Assembly (NCBI GenBank): GCA_045594795.1 | Contig: JAZNZF010000049.1 | Coordinates: forward strand, 1 to 54,412 | Direction: 5' to 3' | DNA: 54,412 nucleotides | From: UMGS1532 sp045594795 | GTDB lineage: Bacteria; Bacillota; Clostridia; Oscillospirales; Acutalibacteraceae | Part shown: in pieces, positions 7,124-14,847 of the stretch | Numbering within the stretch: position 1 is the stretch's first letter | Layout: each line of letters starts with the position of its first letter | Made by a program: the position numbers and the translations under genes | Notes under the pieces: generated by a model | Databases searched by the model: none | What the model saw: the letters and a program-made list of their open reading frames with translations, nothing else | Told to the model about the DNA's origin: nothing

Positions 7124-7996
7124 ATGGTACATAAGATAAACAACGGCAATATCTATATTTCGGTAGAAAGTCTTGGCGCCGAGCTGCGCTCGCTTTGTGA
7201 TGTTCACGGAACCGAGTATTTGTGGCAGGGTGATAAAAATGTATGGTCTGGTCAGTCGCCAACAATATTTCCAATGGTTGGCAGACAAACGGATAATATG
7301 TATTTATACGAGGGCAAACGCTACGAGATGGAAAATCACGGTTTTGCCTCAAACTGTAATTTCAGAGTACACGAAAAGCTTTCGGACAAGCTTGTGCTTA
7401 GGTTAGAGGATAGTGCTAAAACTCTAAAAATATATCCGTTCAAATTTTGCTTTGACATTAGCTACGAGCTTAGCGGTAATTCGGTGTACGTTAGGTTTAA
7501 GGTAACCAATATGGGAGATAAAGTAATGCCTTACGGAGTTGGTGGCCATCCGGGTTTTCGAGTTCCTATTGAGGATGATGAGCAATTCGAGGACTACTAT
7601 TTAAAATTCGATTGCGTAGAAAATTGTGCGGCACCTCGTGTTATTCTTGATGCTATGGCAGAGCCCGAAGAGCATATGCCTGTGTTAAATAATACTCAGT
7701 ACGTGGAATTAAACCACGATATGTTCAATAAGGGTGTGCTTGTACTCGAGGGTCTAAAAAGCCGCGGGGTAGAGCTTTTGTCTAAGAACAGTGGCAGAGG
7801 TGTACGATTGGATTTTGAGGGGTTCGATAACCTTGCTTTGTGGCAGATTAAAAAAGGTAACTTCCTTTGTATAGAGCCGTGGACGGCGCCCGGTACGTTT
7901 TCCGATAAAAGCTTGCTTTTGGAAAAGCGTAAGGGTATAATACTTTTAAACCCCGGCGAAACAGATGAGCATGGGTATAAGATAACATTTATTTAA
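7124..7996 (+). CDS. Aldose 1-epimerase family protein (LacX-like)
   Basis: This is a predicted mutarotase-type enzyme interconverting sugar anomers, of the LacX branch of the galactose mutarotase superfamily. The product is 290 residues from ATG 7124. ATG 7112 is an alternative, but GAGAGG lies only a few bases before it. Visible motifs are the SLGAELRS segment near the N-terminus, NHGF (71-74), GHPGF (141-145, carrying the probable catalytic His) and a C-terminal IEPWTAPGTF. The sugar substrate cannot be read from sequence. It heads a plus-strand run with a HAD phosphatase and an MFS carrier, which suggests sugar handling. Confidence 0.85.
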   Translation: MVHKINNGNIYISVESLGAELRSLCDVHGTEYLWQGDKNVWSGQSPTIFPMVGRQTDNMYLYEGKRYEMENHGFASNCNFRVHEKLSDKLVLRLEDSAKTLKIYPFKFCFDISYELSGNSVYVRFKVTNMGDKVMPYGVGGHPGFRVPIEDDEQFEDYYLKFDCVENCAAPRVILDAMAEPEEHMPVLNNTQYVELNHDMFNKGVLVLEGLKSRGVELLSKNSGRGVRLDFEGFDNLALWQIKKGNFLCIEPWTAPGTFSDKSLLLEKRKGIILLNPGETDEHGYKITFI

Positions 7997-8012
7997 ATTT
8001 TAGAGGTTAAAT

Positions 8013-8669
8013 ATGAAAATTAAAGCAGTATTTTTTGATATGGACGGCACCTTGGTTAATTCTATGAACGACCTCGCAACCGCAACAAACTATGCAATGG
8101 GCAAGTATGGTTATCCCGCAAAGCCTACCGAGAATTACGCGTACTATGCAGGTAATGGTATCTACGTTATGATAGAGCGCGCACTTGAGCCAAACAAGGT
8201 TGATGAGCAAACGCTTAAAGAAATTAGAGATACGTTTTTTGAATATTATAAAGACCATTGTACAGTACACACTACGGTTTATAGCGGCGTTACAGAGCTT
8301 GTTGAAAAGCTTAAGGAAAAAGGTATCAAGGTGGGCTGTATAACAAACAAGGTAGAGCCTATTGCTAATAGTATTATAAATCACTTTTTTTGCGGTATGG
8401 ACGTAGTATACGGTCAGGTAGACGGTGTGCCGAACAAGCCAGACCCAACACTTACCCTTAAGGCTTTCAGCGATTTGGGGATAAAACCGCAAGAGTGTTT
8501 GTTTGTTGGAGATACTGCCGTTGATATGGAAACTGCGCACAATAGCGGAGCTGTGGCGTTAGGTGTGTTATGGGGATTTCGTACAGAAGACGAGCTACGA
8601 AACGCAGGTGCCGATTACATAGTAGATAGGGCAGACGAAATTTTGGAGCTTGTAGATTCGCATGAATAA
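8013..8669 (+). CDS. HAD family hydrolase, phosphoglycolate phosphatase-like
   Basis: The 218 residues show all HAD motifs: FFDMDGT (nucleophile Asp9, acid Asp11), CITNK (motif II), the lysine in NKPDP (motif III) and FVGDTAVDM (motif IV). The capped layout with an alpha-helical insert after motif I fits the Gph/PGP group, which removes phosphate from 2-phosphoglycolate or other small phosphoesters. The true substrate is uncertain. It starts 16 bases after the epimerase and overlaps the MFS gene by 8 bases, so it is co-transcribed with both. Confidence 0.87.
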   Translation: MKIKAVFFDMDGTLVNSMNDLATATNYAMGKYGYPAKPTENYAYYAGNGIYVMIERALEPNKVDEQTLKEIRDTFFEYYKDHCTVHTTVYSGVTELVEKLKEKGIKVGCITNKVEPIANSIINHFFCGMDVVYGQVDGVPNKPDPTLTLKAFSDLGIKPQECLFVGDTAVDMETAHNSGAVALGVLWGFRTEDELRNAGADYIVDRADEILELVDSHE

Positions 8670-9915
8670 GTACAAACGCACGGTCTGGAACTGCTATATA
8701 GGTTATATGGTGCAGGCCATTGTAAATAATCTTTTGCCTCTTTTCTTTGTTATATTTCGCGAGGAGTTTGGTTTTACTAATCAACAGCTTGGTAATCTTA
8801 TACTTATCAATTTTTTAATTCAAATAGCGGTAGATATTACAGTTTCGCGCTTCGGCGAAAAATTAGGTTATCGCAGAGCTATGCTTTTATCTCACGGCTT
8901 TGCGGGTGTAGGTTTAATATTTATAACCGTACTCCCTATTATTTTAGGTAACGCATACGTAGCTTTTTTAATAGCTACCCTATTTTTTGCAATAGGCGGC
9001 GGTATGATTGAGGTTATGGTTAGCCCGCTTTTAGATGGTCTTGTGCAAGAGGGGAAAGGGGCTGCGATGAGCTTTTTGCATTCCTTTTACTGTTGGGGGC
9101 AAATGCTTGTTGTGCTCTTGAGCTCAATTTTTTTGTACTTCTTTGGTGAAGAGCTTTGGTATATATTACCTATACTTTGGTCGATAATTCCGCTTGGCAA
9201 TATGGTTATGTTTATTAAAGCCGAGCTACCACCAATGCTAAAAAAAGAAAAGCGCACCCCATTAAAAAAGCTTTTTTGTAGCAGCACCTTTATTATAATG
9301 ATATTTTTGATGTTTTCGGCAGGTTCGTCCGAGCTTGCAATGTCGCAATGGGCTTCCTTTTTTGCTGAAAAAGGTTTGGGTGTACCAAAACTCATTGGTG
9401 ATATCTTGGGACCTTGTCTGTTTGCTATATTTATGGGAATTGCCCGTGTACTGTATGGTCTTCTTGAGGGTCGGCTTTCAATAAAACCTGCAATGATGTT
9501 CTGTGCAATACTATGTGTTGCGTGTTATCTTGCAGTAGCATTATTTAAAAACCCGATTTTAGCCTTTATGGGTTGTGCTTTTTGTGGCTTTTCTGTTGGC
9601 CTTATGTGGCCGGGTACCTATAGCCTTGCAGGCTCTACCTTTAAAGGCGGCGGTACTGCAATGTTTGGCATATTGGCGTTTTCGGGTGACCTTGGCTGTT
9701 CCTTAGGTCCTTGGCTTACAGGTGTTGTTTCGGGCATTGCTGAAAATAGTAAAATTGTGGTAGAGTATGGAAGCACAGTTGGTTTATCGGCAGAGCAAAC
9801 CGCAATTAAATTAGGCTTTTTGGTAGGGGTAATATTCCCGCTAATTACAGTAGTAGCATTAACCATTTGGTATTTTAAAGATAAAACGAAAAGGAATGAG
9901 TTAAATGAAACGTAG
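8662..9915 (+). CDS. MFS transporter
   Basis: The 417-residue product has about twelve hydrophobic segments and a short central loop (around 190-205) rich in Lys and Arg, as in the major facilitator superfamily. SRFGEKLGYRRAM after the second segment matches the loop 2-3 signature. It resembles the sugar-carrier-like MFS proteins of Clostridia, but the substrate is not evident. It overlaps the phosphatase upstream by 8 bases and the deaminase downstream by 11 bases, so the four genes are tightly coupled. Confidence 0.85.
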   Translation: MNKYKRTVWNCYIGYMVQAIVNNLLPLFFVIFREEFGFTNQQLGNLILINFLIQIAVDITVSRFGEKLGYRRAMLLSHGFAGVGLIFITVLPIILGNAYVAFLIATLFFAIGGGMIEVMVSPLLDGLVQEGKGAAMSFLHSFYCWGQMLVVLLSSIFLYFFGEELWYILPILWSIIPLGNMVMFIKAELPPMLKKEKRTPLKKLFCSSTFIIMIFLMFSAGSSELAMSQWASFFAEKGLGVPKLIGDILGPCLFAIFMGIARVLYGLLEGRLSIKPAMMFCAILCVACYLAVALFKNPILAFMGCAFCGFSVGLMWPGTYSLAGSTFKGGGTAMFGILAFSGDLGCSLGPWLTGVVSGIAENSKIVVEYGSTVGLSAEQTAIKLGFLVGVIFPLITVVALTIWYFKDKTKRNELNET

Positions 9916-10384
9916 CGAATATCTTACTTGGGACGAATATTTTATGGGTGTTGCAATCCTCTCTGCAGGGCGCAGTAAAGACCCAGGCACACAAGTTGGC
10001 GCTTGTATAGTAAGCCCCACAAACCGCATTATGTCGGTAGGCTATAATGGTATGCCTTCGGGTTGTTCAGACGACAATTACCCTTGGGACAGAGAGGGCG
10101 AGGCCCTTAAAACAAAATACCTTTACGTTTGCCACGCCGAGCTAAACGCTATTCTTAATTTCCGTGGTGGTACTTTAGAGGGTTGCAGAATTTACACCAC
10201 CCTTTTCCCTTGTAACGAGTGTGCCAAGGCGCTTATTCAAAGCGGAATTTCTGAGATTATCTATATGCAGGATAAATATTCCGAAACCGATTCGGTTATT
10301 GCATCTAAAATGATGATGAAATCTGCAGGTGTAACCTTCCGTAAGTACGAAATGGGTAACAAGGATTTAACGTTAGCATTATAA
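9905..10384 (+). CDS. dCMP deaminase (ComEB-like)
   Basis: This is a zinc-dependent deaminase that converts dCMP to dUMP, feeding thymidylate synthesis. The 159 residues contain the zinc-binding and catalytic set His77-x-Glu79 (HAE) and Cys103/Cys106 (PCNEC), plus the SVGYNGMPSG segment typical of deoxycytidylate deaminases. The start ATG has AAGGA 9 bases before it, inside the end of the MFS gene. The functional link to the sugar-type genes upstream is unclear and may be only positional. Confidence 0.9.
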   Translation: MKRSEYLTWDEYFMGVAILSAGRSKDPGTQVGACIVSPTNRIMSVGYNGMPSGCSDDNYPWDREGEALKTKYLYVCHAELNAILNFRGGTLEGCRIYTTLFPCNECAKALIQSGISEIIYMQDKYSETDSVIASKMMMKSAGVTFRKYEMGNKDLTLAL

Positions 10385-10391
10385 TAATTTA

Positions 10392-10417
10392 TTGCCACCT
10401 TGAATTTTGGGTGCCAA
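10392..10417 (+). terminator. Weak hairpin after dCMP deaminase
   Basis: An imperfect stem (TTGCCACC against GGTGCCAA with one mismatch) is followed by TATTTTC. It could end the upstream operon before the copper ATPase gene. Confidence 0.4.
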
Positions 10418-10460
10418 TATTTTCACTTAACATATGACAAGCTATGAAATAGGTGAGTAA

Positions 10461-12896
10461 ATGAAGAAATTTAATGTAAGCGGCATGACCTGTGCGGCTT
10501 GTAGTACAAGGGTTGAAAAGGCAGTCAGTACTGTTTCAGGTGTTGAATCTTGTTCTGTAAACCTTTTGCTAGGTACCTTGAGTGTAGAGGGTGTTGTTGA
10601 GGACAGCGCTATAATTGACGCGGTAACCAAGGCGGGATATAGCGTAATAATCAATAATGAGAAGGTTAAAGGGAAGCCACAAAAAGCATATACTGAATTT
10701 TTACCAAGACTAATAAGTTCGTTGGTGTTCTTGATAGCGCTAATGTATATATCAATGGGCCATGCAATGTGGGGTTGGTATTTGCCGAACATTATTGCAG
10801 AGAATCCAGTAAATTTTGGTATTTTGCAGATGCTATTAACAAGTATTATTTTGGTAATAAACAAGCATTTTTTTGTTAGCGGATTTAAGGCAGTTTTAAA
10901 AGGTGCTGCTAATATGGATACCTTAGTGTCCTTAGGTTCGGGTGCGGCTTACGTGTATAGTGTTTATGTGATTTTTAAAATATCGCATTATCTGCTCTAC
11001 GATAGAATTGATGAGGCTTTTTTTAGTCTGCACGGTCTGTATTTTGAATCTGCGGCTATGATTTTAACCTTAATTACGGTGGGCAAGATGCTCGAGGCTT
11101 ACTCTAAAGGCAAGACTACCTCGGCAATAGAAGGTTTAATTAAACTAACACCAAAAACCGCAACCGTTTTAAAGGATGGCAAAGAGGTGATTGTTGACGC
11201 AAACCGGCTTTTAGTTGGTGACGAGTTTATTGTAAAGTCAGGAGAAAGTATACCTGCCGATGCTGTGGTTATAGATGGTGAGTGCGCGGTGAATGAATCG
11301 TCGCTTACAGGCGAAAGCATACCTGTAGAAAAGGTTGTTGGAAGTGGTGTATATGCTGCCACAATTAACACATCGGGCTATATTAAATGTCGTGCTACAA
11401 AGGTGGGTAATGACACCACTTTGGCAGAAATTATAAAAATCGTTGGAGATACCTCCGCTATGAAAGCCCCTATTGCCCGTATTGCCGATAAGGTATCTGG
11501 TGTGTTTGTACCTGCAGTGGTATTTATTGCAATACTAACATTTTTGGTATGGTTGCTTAATGGCGGCGGGTTAGGGGTTGCTGTCGAACGCGCAATATCT
11601 GTATTAGTTATTAGTTGCCCTTGTGCTTTAGGAATTGCAACACCAGTTTCAATTATGGTGGGAAGCGGTGTAGCGGCTAAAGGTGGAATACTTTTTAAAA
11701 CCGCAACCGCTCTGGAAACTACTGGCAAAGTAAAAAATGTAGTTTTTGACAAAACAGGAACTATTACAAGCGGAAAACCAAGTGTTACTGATGTTATTAC
11801 TGTAAAAGATATAAGTGAAAGCGAACTGCTAACATTTGCATATTCACTTGAATATAAAAGCGAGCACCCTTTAAGCGTGGCTATTAAAAAATACTGCCAG
11901 AAAGCTCGGGTACCTTTAAATGAAATAATCGAGTTTAAAGTGGCTTCTGGCGGTGTGAGTGGTAAATATAATAACGAAACAGTTGCCGGCGGTAATTTTG
12001 AATTTACAAGTAAATATACAGAAATTGGCGATGATATGCTTTCAACTTCAAATATTCTTGCTAATAGCGGAAAAACACCACTCTTTTTTGTTAAAGGCAA
12101 AAAACTGCTTGGCATTATTGCCGTTGCTGATACTATTAAAGTAGACAGTAGGGAAGCGGTAGAAACCTTAACTAAAATGGGTATAGAGGTTACTATGTTA
12201 ACGGGAGACAATAAAGCCACTGCCCAAAGCATTGCTAAAAAAGTTGGGATAAAAAATGTAATTGCAGGCGTTTTGCCAACATCAAAACAGCAAGTCGTTG
12301 TAGAGCTATCCAAAAAAGGTAGTGTGTTGATGGTAGGCGATGGTGTTAACGATGCACCTGCGCTTACTGCTGCCGATGTTGGAATGGCGATTGGTGCGGG
12401 TACTGATATTGCAATTGATGCCGCCGACATTGTTCTAATTAATAGTAAACTTTCTGATGTGGTTTCAGCTATACGCTTAAGCAAAGCAACATTGAGAAAT
12501 ATTAAAGAGAATCTGTTTTGGGCATTTATATATAATGTTATATGTATCCCAGTAGCTGCAGGTGTTGGGATAGAGCTTAACCCAATGTTCGCCGCCGCAG
12601 CAATGAGTTTATCAAGCTTTTGCGTTGTAGTAAATGCACTAAGACTAAACTTATTCAAACTAAACAAATCAAAAGGGAAAAAGGAGAAAATTAAAATGCA
12701 AAAAACAGTAAAAATTGAAGGTATGATGTGTCCGCATTGTGAGGCAAGGGTTAAAGAAATTTTAAGTGGGTTACCAGAGGTTGATGTTGCCGAGGTTAGC
12801 CACAAAACAGGCACAGCGGTTTTAACCTTAAATGCCGAAATTCCCGACGAAACCATTAAGAACATTATTGAAACTGCAGGATATAAAGTAATATAA
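10461..12896 (+). CDS. copA: Copper-translocating P-type ATPase with terminal CopZ-like domain
   Basis: This membrane pump exports Cu(I) using ATP. In order it shows an N-terminal HMA metal-binding domain (GMTCAAC, Cys11/Cys14), eight predicted membrane segments, the TGES actuator loop, the CPC metal motif (386-388), the DKTG phosphorylation motif (Asp430) and GDGVND (about 626-631). Unusually, a second HMA domain (Cys757/Cys760) follows the last membrane segments, for 811 residues in total. That domain is preceded inside the gene by AAGGAG and an in-frame ATG, described separately. No copper regulator gene (CsoR or CopY) is adjacent. Copper specificity is inferred from CPC and the HMA motifs; silver is also possible. 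Confidence 0.93.
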   Translation: MKKFNVSGMTCAACSTRVEKAVSTVSGVESCSVNLLLGTLSVEGVVEDSAIIDAVTKAGYSVIINNEKVKGKPQKAYTEFLPRLISSLVFLIALMYISMGHAMWGWYLPNIIAENPVNFGILQMLLTSIILVINKHFFVSGFKAVLKGAANMDTLVSLGSGAAYVYSVYVIFKISHYLLYDRIDEAFFSLHGLYFESAAMILTLITVGKMLEAYSKGKTTSAIEGLIKLTPKTATVLKDGKEVIVDANRLLVGDEFIVKSGESIPADAVVIDGECAVNESSLTGESIPVEKVVGSGVYAATINTSGYIKCRATKVGNDTTLAEIIKIVGDTSAMKAPIARIADKVSGVFVPAVVFIAILTFLVWLLNGGGLGVAVERAISVLVISCPCALGIATPVSIMVGSGVAAKGGILFKTATALETTGKVKNVVFDKTGTITSGKPSVTDVITVKDISESELLTFAYSLEYKSEHPLSVAIKKYCQKARVPLNEIIEFKVASGGVSGKYNNETVAGGNFEFTSKYTEIGDDMLSTSNILANSGKTPLFFVKGKKLLGIIAVADTIKVDSREAVETLTKMGIEVTMLTGDNKATAQSIAKKVGIKNVIAGVLPTSKQQVVVELSKKGSVLMVGDGVNDAPALTAADVGMAIGAGTDIAIDAADIVLINSKLSDVVSAIRLSKATLRNIKENLFWAFIYNVICIPVAAGVGIELNPMFAAAAMSLSSFCVVVNALRLNLFKLNKSKGKKEKIKMQKTVKIEGMMCPHCEARVKEILSGLPEVDVAEVSHKTGTAVLTLNAEIPDETIKNIIETAGYKVI
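12696..12896 (+). CDS. Possible internally started CopZ-like copper chaperone
   Basis: An in-frame ATG at 12696 inside the ATPase gene is preceded by AAGGAG at 12681-12686, 9 bases upstream, as strong as most real sites here. Translation from it would yield a free 66-residue HMA protein with GMMCPHC (Cys12, Cys15), the size of a CopZ chaperone. It is also read as the C-terminal domain of the full ATPase. That both products exist is inference. The segment may record fusion of separate copA and copZ genes by loss of a stop codon. Confidence 0.5.
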   Translation: MQKTVKIEGMMCPHCEARVKEILSGLPEVDVAEVSHKTGTAVLTLNAEIPDETIKNIIETAGYKVI

Positions 12897-12902
12897 AACC
12901 AA

Positions 12903-12929
12903 TGCGCCCTATCGGTTTGATAGGGCGCA
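12903..12929 (+). terminator. Hairpin after the copper ATPase
   Basis: A perfect 11-bp stem (TGCGCCCTATC and complement, 5-base loop) begins 7 bases after the stop codon. The following T-run is poor, so termination may be partial. Confidence 0.7.
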
Positions 12930-12950
12930 ACAAATTATTTTAAGTATTAC

Positions 12951-12979
12951 TTGATTTTTTAATAGTATTGTGTTAAAAT
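12951..12979 (+). promoter_or_regulatory. Promoter of tRNA-Val
   Basis: TTGATT (12951-12956), a 17-base spacer and TAAAAT (12974-12979) end 15 bases before the tRNA 5' end. Confidence 0.7.
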
Positions 12980-12994
12980 ATGCAAGCAATATAT

Positions 12995-13071
12995 GAAGGC
13001 GTAGCTCAGTTGGTTAGAGTACCTGCTTGACATGCAGGGGGTCGGTGGTTCAAGTCCACTCGTCTTCACCA
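12995..13071 (+). tRNA. tRNA-Val (anticodon GAC)
   Basis: The cloverleaf has acceptor stem GAAGGCG/CGTCTTC (one G-T pair), D-arm, anticodon stem CCTGC/GCAGG around loop TTGACAT, a T-arm with TTCAAGT, discriminator A and encoded CCA. The anticodon GAC reads GUC and GUU valine codons. Confidence 0.95.
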
Positions 13072-13105
13072 AAAAAAGACCTACCGAATTTTCGGTAGGT
13101 CTTTC
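13072..13105. terminator. Bidirectional terminator between tRNA-Val and mscL
   Basis: An 11-bp perfect stem (13078-13088 against 13091-13101) is flanked by A7 and TTT. It ends the tRNA transcript on the plus strand and mscL on the minus strand. Confidence 0.85.
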
Positions 13106-13114
13106 ATAGTTTAA

Positions 13115-13549
13115 TTAATCTTTTTTAAGTAAATCTCGGATTTCAATAAGTGTTTTAAGCTCTTCAGACTGTTCTGGCTCGGCAGGAGCTTCTTCGATAA
13201 TCTCTTCTTCCTTTTTAGTGAAGCGGTCTTTAAGGTTCATTATAACGCGAAGTACAATAAATATAGCAAGTGCGATTATTACGAAATCGATAACGCTTTG
13301 TAAAAAATTACCGTACGTAAGCGCTACCTCGGGTTCTGCTACTGGGTCAGCACCTGCGGCTTTAATTACCCAACGCAAATCGGTAAACTTAATTTTTCCA
13401 AGGAGTAAACCTAAAAGGGGAGTAACTACGTCTGCAACGAAAGAAGATACGATTTTACCGAAAGCAGAACCGATAACAACACCGACAGCCATATCAATAA
13501 CGTTGCCCTTCATTGCAAATTCTTTAAAATCTTTTAAAAACTTTTTCAT
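13115..13549 (-). CDS. mscL: Large-conductance mechanosensitive channel MscL
   Basis: MscL opens under membrane tension to release solutes during hypo-osmotic shock. The 144-residue product has the amphipathic N-terminal helix, TM1 with the conserved GNVIDMAVGVVIG, a periplasmic-type loop, TM2 (about 78-98), and an acidic then charged C-terminal helix. ATG at 13549 is chosen because GGAGG lies 7 bases before it; an ATG six bases earlier overlaps that site. It is a single gene facing tRNA-Val. Confidence 0.95.
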   Translation of the reverse strand: MKKFLKDFKEFAMKGNVIDMAVGVVIGSAFGKIVSSFVADVVTPLLGLLLGKIKFTDLRWVIKAAGADPVAEPEVALTYGNFLQSVIDFVIIALAIFIVLRVIMNLKDRFTKKEEEIIEEAPAEPEQSEELKTLIEIRDLLKKD

Positions 13550-13673
13550 TACCATTCCTCCGTTTTGCCGATATTCGACAAATTTATTTATCGTTTTCAT
13601 TATATATCACCCGAAAATAAAAGTCAATAAAACTAAAAGTATATAATTTCTAAAAGATTTTTTAAAAAAAGTA

Positions 13674-13702
13674 TTGACAAAGTAAATATTTTCCATTATA
13701 AT
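13674..13702 (+). promoter_or_regulatory. Promoter of perR-rubrerythrin, with possible operator
   Basis: TTGACA (13674-13679), a 17-base spacer and TATAAT (13697-13702) are perfect consensus. The -10 region reads TTATAATAGTATCAA. Its left half equals the left half of the PerR box consensus but its right half is poor, so autoregulation is only suggested. Confidence 0.85.
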
Positions 13703-13742
13703 AGTATCAAATCCTAATAGCAATAAGAAACGGAGGGGAAAC

Positions 13743-14138
13743 ATGCAACAACGCAACACAAGGCAAAGGCAAATTGTATTAGATGCAGTACGTGCAAGAA
13801 TGGATCATCCAACTGCAGACGAAATTTATTTTGACGTTCGCAAGATTGATACACATATTAGTCGCGGAACTGTTTATCGCAATTTAAACGTATTATCACA
13901 AAATGGCGATATCTTGCATATTAAGGTGCCTACTGCCGACCGGTTTGATTTACGACCCGACAAGCACTACCACATTATATGTACAGCGTGCGATAAGGTA
14001 TTCGATGTGCCTTCGGCGTATTCTGAAACGCTTGACCTTAACGCTTCTAACGAAACAGGCTTTATTGTTTCCCGCCACCGCACTGTTTTCGAAGGAATTT
14101 GTCCAAAATGTCAAAAAATTTCTAAGGAGGAAAATTAA
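13743..14138 (+). CDS. perR: Fur-family peroxide regulator, PerR type
   Basis: A metal-dependent repressor of oxidative-stress genes. The 131 residues have an N-terminal winged helix and a C-terminal metal-binding half. Structural zinc cysteines are Cys80/Cys83 and Cys120/Cys123. The regulatory metal site can be mapped to His22, Asp69, His75, His77 and Asp88, in the pattern of Bacillus PerR, where the equivalents of His22 and His75 are oxidised by peroxide. The stop codon overlaps the start of the rubrerythrin gene (TAATG), so the two are co-translated and the regulator probably controls that enzyme. Confidence 0.88.
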   Translation: MQQRNTRQRQIVLDAVRARMDHPTADEIYFDVRKIDTHISRGTVYRNLNVLSQNGDILHIKVPTADRFDLRPDKHYHIICTACDKVFDVPSAYSETLDLNASNETGFIVSRHRTVFEGICPKCQKISKEEN

Positions 14139-14791
14139 TGAGTAAATTTGTATGCACTGTTTGTGGATACGTGCACGAGGGAAGTGCCGCACCGCAAGAA
14201 TGTCCAATATGTCATGTACCCGCAACAAAATTCAAGGAGGAAAAAATAATGTCAAAAAACAAGTACGAAGGAACAAAAACCGAGAAAAATTTATGGGAAG
14301 CTTTTGCAGGCGAGTCACAAGCAAGAAACAAGTATACATACTTTGCTTCTGTAGCTAAAAAGGCTGGCTTTGAGCAAATTGCAGAGCTTTTCTTAAAAAC
14401 AGCAGATAACGAAAAAGAACACGCAAAGCTTTGGTTTAAAGAACTTGGGGAGCTTGGTGATACCGCGCAAAACCTTTTACACGCCGCTGAAGGCGAGAAT
14501 GCTGAATGGACAGATATGTATGAACGTATGGCTAAAGATGCCGAGGAAGAAGGCTTCCAGGACCTTGCAAAACGTTTTCGCGGTGTAGCCGCTATTGAGA
14601 AAGAGCACGAGGAAAGATATCGCGCGCTTCTTAATAACGTTGAAACCAAGCAGGTATTTGAAAAGAGTGGTGTTACCGTTTGGGAGTGCCGCAACTGTGG
14701 ACATATCGTTGTAGGCTTAAAAGCACCCGATGAGTGCCCTGTTTGCAATCACGCACAAAGCTACTTTGAAGTTAGAAAACAGAACTATTAA
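14138..14791 (+). CDS. rbr: Rubrerythrin with rubredoxin domains at both ends
   Basis: This cytosolic peroxide-reducing diiron protein protects anaerobes from oxygen. The N-terminal rubredoxin-like module (1-37) has Cys6, Cys9, Cys22 and Cys25. The ferritin-like four-helix domain (about 45-175) has the ExxH-type ligand segments NEKEH and IEKEH. A second C-terminal rubredoxin module has Cys184, Cys187, Cys200 and Cys203. Typical rubrerythrin has only the C-terminal module and reverse rubrerythrin only the N-terminal one. A strong ribosome site and in-frame ATG at 14249 fall exactly at the start of a canonical rubrerythrin. It follows perR with overlap and ends at the hairpin at 14801. Confidence 0.92.
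   Translation: MSKFVCTVCGYVHEGSAAPQECPICHVPATKFKEEKIMSKNKYEGTKTEKNLWEAFAGESQARNKYTYFASVAKKAGFEQIAELFLKTADNEKEHAKLWFKELGELGDTAQNLLHAAEGENAEWTDMYERMAKDAEEEGFQDLAKRFRGVAAIEKEHEERYRALLNNVETKQVFEKSGVTVWECRNCGHIVVGLKAPDECPVCNHAQSYFEVRKQNY
14231..14251 (+). promoter_or_regulatory. Internal ribosome binding site in the rubrerythrin gene
   Basis: AAGGAGG (14234-14240) stands 8 bases before an ATG (14249) that is in frame with codon 38. It would give a 180-residue classical rubrerythrin lacking the N-terminal rubredoxin module. The spacing and strength equal the site for the outer start at 14138. That both forms are made is inferred. Confidence 0.6.
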
Positions 14792-14800
14792 TTAAAACTA

Positions 14801-14833
14801 AAACGGCTGATGGGATATACCATCAGCCGTTTC
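14801..14833. terminator. Bidirectional terminator between rubrerythrin and YhaM genes
   Basis: A 13-bp perfect stem (14801-14813 against 14820-14832) lies between the convergent stops at 14791 and 14848. Confidence 0.85.
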
Positions 14834-14847
14834 CTTGTGTATTAAAT

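Noticed and set aside
8007..8540. Minus-strand open frame of 177 codons opposite the HAD phosphatase
   Set aside because: The phosphatase has all four HAD motifs; the antisense frame has none of any family and is rich in Cys, Tyr and Val by chance.
11378..12865. Long minus-strand open frame (495 codons) opposite the copper ATPase gene
   Set aside because: It is antisense to a well-supported ATPase, its translation is low-complexity Ser/Thr/Ala/Pro with no domain, and it lacks a ribosome site. It is a by-product of codon use on the plus strand.
14212..14748. Minus-strand open frame opposite the rubrerythrin gene
   Set aside because: Ser-rich translation without motifs, wholly inside a certain gene.
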